Shown here piece by piece: positions 12,128-20,616 of a stretch of 64,000 nt of DNA. The notes under the pieces were generated by a model. The model had not been told where the DNA came from. It saw only the letters and a list, made by a program, of their open reading frames with translations, and made no database searches. Both the position numbers and the translations under genes were made by a program. Source of the stretch: Poa pratensis (lineage: Eukaryota; Streptophyta; Magnoliopsida; Poales; Poaceae); contig CAMZMU010000111.1 of assembly GCA_947311845.1 (NCBI GenBank), forward strand, positions 25,916,200 through 25,980,199, in the 5' to 3' direction. Position 1 is the first letter of the stretch. Each line of letters begins with the position of its first letter.

Positions 12128-12622
12128 CTCTCAGCTCTATCGCCGCCGCCGTCGCCACCTGCTGCTCCGGCCAGCAACGGCCCGCTACGGCGCTACCGCC
12201 TCCTGGTTCCACTCCGCATCGAACCCCTACACCGATTCCCCTCCGCTGATTTGTTACTCCGTGCCCGCACGCAACTCCAAGGCTAACCCTAGCCGCCATG
12301 GCTTAGGTCACCGGCGCGGCTTGGGTGCCCCGCGCCACCGGATGCTCTTCATCGGCGTCAGCGATTCCCTCTTCGAGCCCCTGCTCGACCGCATCGCCTC
12401 GACCTCCCCTTGGACCCCGTGCTGCTCGGCTTCCCGGTGGTGTGGTGGTCTGGTGATTGTGATTTGGGGGTGCGGTAGTAATGTGGTGGTGGTGACGGTG
12501 GTGTGGTGATTCTGCTGCCTGCTGGAAGAGTGTTGTGGAAATGGTGGTGAGCTCTTGCTGCCCGGCTACGACTACTTCGTGTACCTCCCCTACGATCACG
12601 GTTCTGCTGCTGCTGTACGGTA
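12117..12622 (+). other. Unrecognised GC-rich exon-like fragment
   Basis: A frame opening at the ATG at 12117 is rich in Arg, Ser and Pro, like an organelle transit peptide. Further along, near 12550-12620, another frame reads LLPGYDYFVYLPYDHG and ends at a possible GT donor. I do not recognise either part. Their position inside the CACTA element, together with other captured pieces, makes a captured gene 5' end plausible but unproven. Confidence 0.25.
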
Positions 12623-14018
12623 ATTCCTCGGCTCCCCCTGCTCTCTCTCACGCTATGTGAGTTCCATTGAGCCGTGGTTGGTTCTAGTTTTGGAACTGTG
12701 GTGGTGGTCTTCGCCTCTTCGGACCATTACAACAATCTGGTGGTTCTAGCATAGGGAATTTTTTATACCGTCCTGTAATGGTTGTGAAATTATAATTGAC
12801 CGGGCTAATACTAGTTGGTGCTACTAGGTTGTTGATGCTCATGCTCTAGTAATTTTTTCGCTTGTTGTATGATGATTCCACAAACATTTGGTTTGCAGTT
12901 TACTAGATTGTATTGAGATGCTTAGCTGCAATTATTCTTCACTTGCAGGACATGTATCTAGGTTAGGCTATATAGCACTCAAATTGTTTTAGAAAACCTG
13001 AATGAGTAAAAAATTAAGAGTACACACCTCACCATGAACTGATCAAAGGATGCATGATTATTTTTATACTTTAGGAACACCATCTTGATAGTTAATATAT
13101 CTTTCGTACTGTTGAATCTGTAACTTAAACAAATCATCTTCCTTTGTAGGAGCCTAAGGTGACACATTTTATTTACGTCGGTACTTCCTAAGTTTGGATC
13201 CTGTCACTCTTATTTGCATCTACATTTGTGTCCTTGGCTACATATTCTGATATTAACTTATCTTTTCTTATGCTGCAGAATTGATCAAAGTCGTGGTTCG
13301 TTTCGTTCAGAACGTATGCTGCTGCCCTGCTCTGTATGACATCTATTACAAGTCACCCAAACGGTAAGCATTTGACTGATCTTGTGAACCACCAACACTA
13401 GAATTTTGTCATGCATGCATGTCAACTGACTGATTGAACTACTATGAAACATCTCATATTTAGCTCAACCAGTCAATAATATGACACAAGGGCTCCTTCT
13501 CTATTTTTACTACTGCCTTCAAGTGTTTAGAATCGAGATAAGCTGCAGCGCAACTACTATAGGAGTAATACATAATAGGGAACCTGAATGTATATATGCT
13601 TATAGTGTAATTTGTCCACATTTTCAGTTGACATCGTCAAGCAACTGGCAAGGTACCAAACCATCATTAATCAAGCAGCATCTTGCTTAGCATAAATTTT
13701 CGTGTATAACAATAGTTTCACCCCTGCACACTGCATATTACTAGGAAGTTAGAATAGTTGGAAATGCATGGAACACTGAATGGCCTCATTAAGTAATACT
13801 TTAATGTCTCTCGGGTCTAGACAAGCTTACAAGCAGTTTGCGACACATTAGCTGCTCACATGATCGGAATTAAGAAAACTTGTCAATTTACAACACTGGC
13901 TATAGACTATGATGCTAATGTATAATGGGTTCTTCAGCGTCTATTTTAATGCAAGACAGCAAGATGTTGTATAAACATTATTGAAATAATATGAGTCTGT
14001 TTTATGTGCATTATAGCC

Positions 14019-14251
14019 TGATGATGGCAAGAAGAGGCTGTCCAAAGACACCTGCTTCTGACAAGAAGGCAAAGTTGCCAAACAACAGTTTTAACAACGT
14101 CTGCATTTACTTCAGGTGACAAGAAGGTTTCTCATGTGGCAACTCGTCATCCAGCAAAGCAGGCCAGCAAGGTGCCTGGGAACAGCAACAGCAAGCCAAA
14201 GGCAAAGTCCTCCAAATCCCTCGGCACCCATACCTGCAAGTCGTGCAGCAG
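14019..14251 (+). pseudogene. Captured fragment of an HD2-type histone deacetylase gene
   Basis: Translation from 14116 gives KKVSHVATRHPAKQ, then a Lys/Ser-rich linker, then THTCKSCSR. The order basic linker, HVAT.HPAK, then the first half of a C2H2 finger (CKSCS) is characteristic of the C-terminal region of plant nucleolar HD2 (HDT) proteins. Upstream, 14030-14110 encodes another Lys-rich HD2-like piece (DDGKKR, then PASDKKAKL), with one frameshift between. The main exon is bounded by AG at 14114-14115 and GT at 14252-14253, so genomic rather than processed sequence was captured. The catalytic N-terminus and the second half of the finger are absent. Confidence 0.7.
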
Positions 14252-15055
14252 GTATGTAGACGTCTTGACAATTGAATAATTGGCAACAGAAACTGCAGAG
14301 CTTGACATTATTTGAGAATAGAATGTAGGCATTTTGAGCATCACTAATGGTCTGAAAGTTATAGGATACTATCTAGGACTATCTTAATGGTACCAAACTA
14401 ATAGTCTAATAGTCTGAAAGTTATAAAAAACAAAAGACACTGAACGGACACGTTGGATGAAGGAACGATGCGCCCAAATGGGCGTCTTTGTTATTGGGTG
14501 AGTGATAGTGTTGGAGCGCCCCTGTAATGTAGGTGTTGGGTACATGGCCAATAGCATCTGTAGCCTTATAGAATTATATTTCATAATAGTATTGTCTGAA
14601 TTTGAAAGCCTTGCACCTGCAAGTAGTATTGGCATGTAAAACGTAACTAAAAACTGCATACTTGTGTAATTCAGTAATTTTGATTGTGATCTACTGAACT
14701 AAGGTGGCTAGGTAGCGGCTTTTCTTAAGTAACCAGCTTAAGTGTCTTATCTTCCTGAATTAAAGACGACAACCGTTTTCATGATAAGAAACTAAATATT
14801 CTAATCACGTACATATTACTTGCTTTATTGCGTTCTGGGTTAGGCTTTAAGATGCAAATTCTGATGAGTTCAGATCTGTTAGTACAATATTGTCCAGGTG
14901 GGGTAATGCATTTTCCCCTGTTGTGTTGTAGGCTGCAGGTGAGCCTCGTCGAGGCCGTCCCGAGCTTGCTCTATATCGTGCTGCTGGGCCTGCTGTCGAG
15001 CGGACGACGATGGTTCTTAATGGTACTATTTGCTGATTTGTATATTCTTTCTACT

Positions 15056-15532
15056 GAAGTTTGCAACTTATTTTCACTCCATGGCATAACTGGCTCAGTA
15101 TAGTAATACACTACTATACTGCTGGTTTCTTGTGTGTTTTGCCTCTCTTAACAGCCGTCAATGTTACATAATGTGCAGTATGTACTGTCAGTAAAATACT
15201 CTTCCTAAGCAAAAGAAGTTTGCAACTTATTTTCACTCCATGGCATAACTGGCTCAGTATAGTAATACACTACTATACTGCTGGTTTCTTGTGTGTTTTG
15301 CCTCTCTTAACAGCCGTCAATGTTACATAATGTGCAGTATGTACTGTCAGTAAAATACTCTTCCTAAGCAAAAGAAGTTTGCAACTTATTTTCACTCCAT
15401 GGCATAACTGGCTCAGTATAGTAATACACTACTATACTGCTGGTTTCTTGTGTGTTTTGCCTCTCTTAACAGCCATCAATGTTACATAATGTGCAGTATG
15501 TACTGCCAGTAAAATACTCTTCCTAAGCAAAA
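15056..15532. repeat. Three tandem copies of a 159-bp unit
   Basis: The unit begins GAAGTTTGCAACTTATTTTC. Copies start at 15056, 15215 and 15374. The copies are nearly identical; only two differences were seen, both in the third copy (CCATCAATG for CCGTCAATG, and CTGCCAGT for CTGTCAGT). This is a recent expansion inside the CACTA element. Each unit contains a short palindromic stretch around TAGTAATACACTACTATACT. Confidence 0.92.
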
Positions 15533-15756
15533 GAAATCATGCTTCTGTCAAAAAAAAATATTTTCATTTGTTTTGTTGTGCAAACAATAGCGGCATGATT
15601 ACTTTTCTTACGTTTCTTTAAATTTTATGCTGCCAGCCAGAATAGCTCAATGGTTGCATAATTTAAGCCATGAATTCCAATGCGATATCTATAGTTTGCC
15701 AACACTGTATGCCCTCCTCTTTCTGTATCTGACTGGAACCCTGGTTTTGATCACAG

Positions 15757-15923
15757 GAGGGTGAGCTGGAGGCGCTAGACAAGGGAGTGGAGCCGGCGTG
15801 GGGCAATCTGGTCATCTCGCTCGAGCGCATCGTCAACAGCTAGATGTCGTCGGGAACATCGGCGACCATCTCAAGGCTGTCAAGGAGGCCGCCGACCTCC
15901 GTGCCGCGCTTGAGAACATCCAG
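15757..15923 (+). pseudogene. Captured exon of an M3 (thimet/oligopeptidase A-type) peptidase gene
   Basis: The first part reads LEALDKGVEPAWGNLV, then LERIV. After a one-base frameshift near 15841 the rest reads LDVVGNIGDHLKAVKE, then DLRAALENIQ. This order (EPxW..LV, LE.IVDRL.VVWG...HLKAVK....LRAA.E..Q) is the N-terminal helical region of plant organellar and cytosolic oligopeptidases of family M3. The match is bounded by AG (15755-15756) and GT (15924-15925), so it is an exon captured with its splice sites. The HEXXH catalytic region is not present. The frameshift shows it is not functional. Confidence 0.78.
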
Positions 15924-16949
15924 GTACACCCTCTCTCTCCTGCCCTCTTGCCGCCTCTTGTTCAAATTTTAAGGCTGCGGTGGTTCTTGCATTATTTTTT
16001 GAAAATGGTGATATGGTATGTTTTAGTGGATTAATGGTTAACTCATGAGTTTTACTTGGTTCTGTTCATATTTATTGTTTATTAACTCGTAGATCACCCA
16101 ATCTGGTATTAGAGTTATCTAGTGTTTATGTTGTAAATTGATATTTAATGAATTGTATGATGTTGTTTGAGTACTGTATAGTGGTAGTGGTACCATTAAT
16201 TCTTGAGTTGTTATTTCTTGAGCACATCATAGCTCCATATGATGTTTTTATTACCTAAATGTGTGATGTTTCAATATAGAATTTGGCAGTGGTTAGAATG
16301 TATGGTTTGAACTTAGAATCGTACAAACTATGCGTAGCAAGATAAAGCTGCAACATACTTCTAGAGAATCATATCCATTAAGGGTTTCATAGTACAAAAT
16401 CATTCAAAAGCTCTCTGCAATCAGCTATCGTTTGTATCTGTTCTCACCAGTTTGTACTTGCCATAAAGAGCAAACAGTAGGTTACCCTATATTCTTGCCA
16501 TATTCCCCTTTTAAGATAATGCAGATATGCATCAAACAGTTTCCTTACTAATTAATTAGCCATGATCTGAACAAATTGTGCCAATGACTCCTTGCTAGTT
16601 AACATAAATTGTGCCAATGACTTGCAGGTTACGGAATCTGATTGCAACAATCTAAAGAAACAAATGGTGTTTGCACTTTGCAGAGGTGAGGCATGAAGAT
16701 TCAGTAACAGGAAAGGTCATACATATTTTCACAAGTAAATTCAGATAGAGAATAGTGAGGATCTTGCAAAGTTACAAATTAGTGGTTGCAATCTGCTGTT
16801 TATATTCGTGGTTACAAAGTTGTGATGTTTGTACTGCTGTTTATATTACTGCTGTGTTGTTTATACAGATTGAGATCTGAGATCTATATTGTGTTGTAAA
16901 CTGTGTTAATGTCAGTAGCTGATCTAAACTAGTAGCTGATCTAAACCGT

Positions 16950-17300
16950 GCCCCAAATACATTTAGGGGCATTATCTAAAATTGCCCCAAAAACAATTAG
17001 AGGCATTTTCTCAAACTGCCCCTAGATGTATTTGGGGCATTTGAGATAATGCCCCTAAATGTATTAGAGGCACTTTCTCAAAACGCCCCTAAATGTATTT
17101 GGGGCATTTGAGATACTGCCTCCAATTGTATTAGGGGTACTTTTGAAATTGCCCCTAAATGTTGAGTTATTGGGGCACTTTTAGGGGCACTTTGAGAAAG
17201 TGTCCCTAAAACATTTAGAGACACAGGTATCCGTGGCACTTCTAAAAAGTGCCTCTAATACTATTTGAGGCACAAAAGTGACATTTGGGGGCACTTTATC
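16950..17300. repeat. Right subterminal repeats of the CACTA element
   Basis: Alternating GGGGCATTT and AAATGCCCC-type motifs recur every 30-40 bp. They form partial palindromes such as GGGGCATT-TGAGAT-AATGCCCC (about 17034-17055). Toward the terminus the motif becomes GGGGCACTTT, as at the left end. Confidence 0.8.
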
Positions 17301-17317
17301 TCAACCGTGGTGTAGTG

Positions 17318-19684
17318 ATGCGGAGGGAGGCTGGAGACGACGGCGGCCTCCAGCACCCGGCGTCAAAACATGAGACAGCTTGAATGCCTTCTGTGACAAG
17401 GTGAAGAACCATAAGACGTCCGTGTTGCTCTTGCTGGTGGGCTTGAGTCTGCTGCGGCCGTGGCGAGGCAGAAGACGACCTTCTTGAGGCAGCAGAAGGG
17501 CGAAGGCTCATCGTCACCGGTGCTCGTCCCCGGCTTCCCGCGTAGAAATTCTCCAACATGCCGCTCCACACCAGGCAGTCGCGACCTCCACGACGCAGTG
17601 GATGCTGCAGGAGCTCCGGTCCGACGAGTGCGGTTTCTACCTCATCCACCTACTCAACTACACGTTCGCGCCGGTCGCCGGGCGACTCGATGCTACGTAC
17701 GTGCCTTGTGGGCGTCCGATGGTGACACTATAGAGCGCATGAGAGCCGACCTTAGCGGATGCAATGCGCGGCGCCCGCTCCGAGCAAAGCCGTCGTCGAG
17801 AACGGCAACGGTACTGGACTGCTCCGAGCAAAGCCGTCGACGAGAACGGCAATGGTACCGTGGCCGTCGTCGACGTCGTCGTGGCGTGCATGTCTTCCGC
17901 GTCGAAAAGCGCCACGGTTCTGGACTGCTCCGAGCAACGCCACCTGGGTTACCATGTTGGTCGGTTGCACTGGTGACCACCGAATCGTTCATCGTTGATG
18001 GCGCCGCCGCGTTCATCCCAGTTCGTCCAGCCCACCAGACATGGGCGCATGGCCAGGATTAATTCCTTCATATCCGGCACCGAGAACAACCCCATGCAAA
18101 ACGTGAACAGACCCACTCTGACACATGAGACTTTGGCGCACGGAGCGTTTGCAGGTGCATGTGGCCTGTCACACGCCTGGGCTAGTGAATGTACCGAACA
18201 GCTAGTGTCAGGTCTTCTACCCCAATGCCCTACCGCCTGCCTGTACTAGTCGACCGCATACCAACAATATATCATTTCCCTAACCATTATGGCGCGGATC
18301 CCCTGACAAGCATGCACGGCCAGATAACCAGTATCACCTACCGCGGTGTTCTATATATTCACTCTCATTAAGCCCTTAGTTGCATGTTCTAAAAGCCTAA
18401 GTTAAACTACATTTGCACTCCATGTGGGTTCTGCTGTTAAGGACCGATGAGTTAGAGGTAGTCACGCTACGAGTGTATAAGCAAGTTATTGGTATTCGAC
18501 ATGGATGAGCCGTGGTGAATAGAGCCCCTACATATAAGGTTATCATGAAGACGATATATGTAATTTTCTAGATCCCTTTTTTTCTTTTCTTGAGTTTTGT
18601 GGAAGCTGTACTATGAAGTGGGCAAAGTTTGCATTCTTTGGCAATCAAAACCATATATACATCCTTTGTACACCCCAAAAAATAGTTTCCCATAATGCCC
18701 AAGCTGAACCCCCTTTCCAATTTCCATACACTTTTGTGCCTTCCCAGGCCCGTATCAGGCTCCAGACTAACCTCAGGATCCCTTCTGAGTATAGCATGGT
18801 TGGGGTTCGAAGGCTCCCAGACTCTTTAAGATATGATATGAGCATAACGGTCTACTTTGTCTCCACCTATATACACGATTCTCTTCCCAGGAAGAGCTCA
18901 ACTTTCTAGATCCAACTCTTCTACCATTGTTAACCTTTAAAAGCATGATGCCTCTACATTCCCCCACTCAATTTTGCATTTCTTTGAGAAAAAAAGAGAG
19001 GAAAGAGGTAGACCTACCATTTCACAAACCAAAAGTTGATTACTCATCTTGAGTAAGCTTTTTATTGTGTGGATAATCTTAGATGCTTGGAGTTCCCTTG
19101 CATCCAAGAGTGTGGATTGCAATCAAGGATTTTTCAAAGTTTGGAAGTCACCTCGAGATCACCGTAAGTGGAAGGGGTCTCACTTGGTTGGGATAACTCA
19201 AGTGGAGAAGAAGTTTAGATCAAGTGGGATTGTTTTGGGCTAAGTTTGCCACGACCGGTCAAACAAATAATACACTCTCTCCAAGGATTTGAACTTCAGG
19301 ATACACCACTACGTCAATCTTCTCCTTCCACTTTGGTTAATTTGTTCTCCACCTTTACTTATGTTTGTTTACCTTCTTGGTAGTGTAACCTTGCCATATA
19401 GGATTGCTCACCTAGTTGCATTTTATGAGAGTTCTACTTATCCACAATTATCCCTAAAATAAGCTAAATAGTTTCTAGTTGCCTATTAATGTCCCATCGA
19501 CTAGACATCTTTGATCCTTAAGTTATGTTGAGTTCAACAATTCAAACATGAGTTGCTAGCGATCATGGATGTTACCTATCGTCTTCTTCCTTGGTTCATT
19601 ATGTTCCCTCTCTCTCTCTTTTTTTGCCATGTCTCGCTTATACGCCCTAGGAACATCTACCGCCCTCCCTTTTCACTTCTCATG
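17318..19684. other. Unassigned region between the CACTA and Tat-type elements
   Basis: The first 700 bases are GC-rich with several overlapping frames. One short peptide around 17605-17690 (ECGFYLIHLLNY) has a faint Ulp1-protease look, but not enough to call. From 18060 on the sequence is AT-rich. The segment near 19040-19260 (GGATTGCAATCAAGG, CACGACCGGTCAA) has the look of a dispersed grass repeat, but no structure could be drawn around it. Confidence 0.35.
17775..17945 (+). repeat. Short tandem repeats of about 46 bp, GC-rich
   Basis: GCTCCGAGCAAAGCCGTCG is found at about 17778 and 17823, each followed by GAGAACGGCAA. A third, partial copy, GCTCCGAGCAACGCC, lies near 17928. CGTCGTCGACG-type trinucleotide runs lie between them. 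Confidence 0.7.
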
Positions 19685-19764
19685 GCATCTGTCGGGGGGC
19701 TACCCCCGGGTAGGGTCATGGTATGGTGTAAGCAGTGTCCAAGATTGGACCGAGGTATAGAAAA

Positions 19765-19900
19765 ACCGAGACAGCAAGGCCCAGAAGGGGCCGAGTTACG
19801 GTGCTGAAGTAAACCGACATAGCTAGGCCCAGAAGGGGCCGAGATATGGTGTTGCTATAAGCCGAGATAGCCAGGCCCAGAAGGGGCCGGGATATGGTAA
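19765..19900 (+). repeat. Three 48-bp direct repeats in the LTR U3
   Basis: Units start at 19765, 19813 and 19861, each with AGGCCCAGAAGGGGCCG after ACCGAGA or a variant. GGCCC...GGGCC can pair within each unit. The same array is in the 3' LTR near 42112-42247. Repeats upstream of the TATA box are typical of retrotransposon enhancers; that role is inferred. Confidence 0.8.
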
Positions 19901-20308
19901 CCGAGATATGCTGACCGACATATGAATGTCGGTATCTTGTTATCTTCTCTTGTGTGCAGGAAAGAGTCTGACATGCCCAAGCCGAGTTAAAGAAAAGAGG
20001 CGCAAAGTCAATGTTGTGGTCACTTCCCACCTGACACGGGAGCGTGTTAGGAGGGACGGTGCAGAGGCGAAGTGACGGGCGTGCTTATCTCTGACATGAA
20101 GCAACACTGGGCTCGAGGTAACGCTGGGCTCGAGGTAGGACAGGTCCGGTCCTGTCCTGGCAGAGGTCACAATGATGACCAAGAAGCTGACACATGCGTG
20201 CGTATGGGTGGCAGAGACCACCATCATGAGTATGCCCCTGACACGGATGGGAGACGCAACAGTGTCGGTTTTGGACCGTAGCTGTTGGACCGTAGCTCGG
20301 CTTTTGGC

Positions 20309-20315
20309 TATATAA
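20309..20315 (+). promoter_or_regulatory. TATA box of the outer element 5' LTR
   Basis: CTATATAAGGAG precedes a pyrimidine-rich CCCTTCCCCCTCC, a plausible start region about 30 bases on. The identical box is in the 3' LTR at 42656. It would drive the genomic RNA. Confidence 0.7.
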
Positions 20316-20616
20316 GGAGCCCTTCCCCCTCCTGCGTGAGGGACGAACCCCTGAGATACTTTTTACCTCTTAGTTGCATCTCCTAGCTAGTGCTTGCTCT
20401 CCATTGTTGGATCATCCAGCTCGAGGAGCACTTGTGTATTTCGGTACCCCGAGATATATCCGAAACAGACAGGCAGGAGTAGGGGTTTTACCTCCTCACA
20501 AGGGCCCTGAACCTGGGTAGATCTTGTGTGTGCTTTTGTGTCTTTGTGTGCGCTCCTTAGCGCGCTAGCCCTCCCCGGTTCCACCAGCGTCCATCGGCCC
20601 CAACATAAGCCATCCT

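Larger units (their letters stand above)
9116..17317. mobile_element. Non-autonomous CACTA (En/Spm) transposon, 8.2 kb
   Basis: The left end is CACTACACCACAACA and the right end is the inverted partner of CACTACACCACGGTT, giving an 11-bp perfect terminal repeat. The 3-bp target duplication ATG is perfect (9113-9115 and 17318-17320). Both ends carry arrays of subterminal GGGGCACTTT/AAAGTGCCCC motifs, the usual transposase-binding architecture of this superfamily. No transposase-like reading frame exists inside. The interior instead holds low-complexity sequence and exon-like host gene fragments (HD2 histone deacetylase, M3 oligopeptidase), so this is a gene-capturing, trans-mobilised derivative. 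The insertion split a GC-rich segment. Confidence 0.9.

Noticed and set aside
14930..15030. Possible third captured exon in the CACTA element (GLLSSGRRW)
   Set aside because: It is bounded by an AG-like sequence, but the peptide is hydrophobic and unspecific and no family is recognised.
17600..17735. Possible Ulp1-like protease peptide (ECGFYLIHLL)
   Set aside because: Only about 40 residues with no catalytic His or Asp context; a competing frame exists on the other strand. Too little to call.
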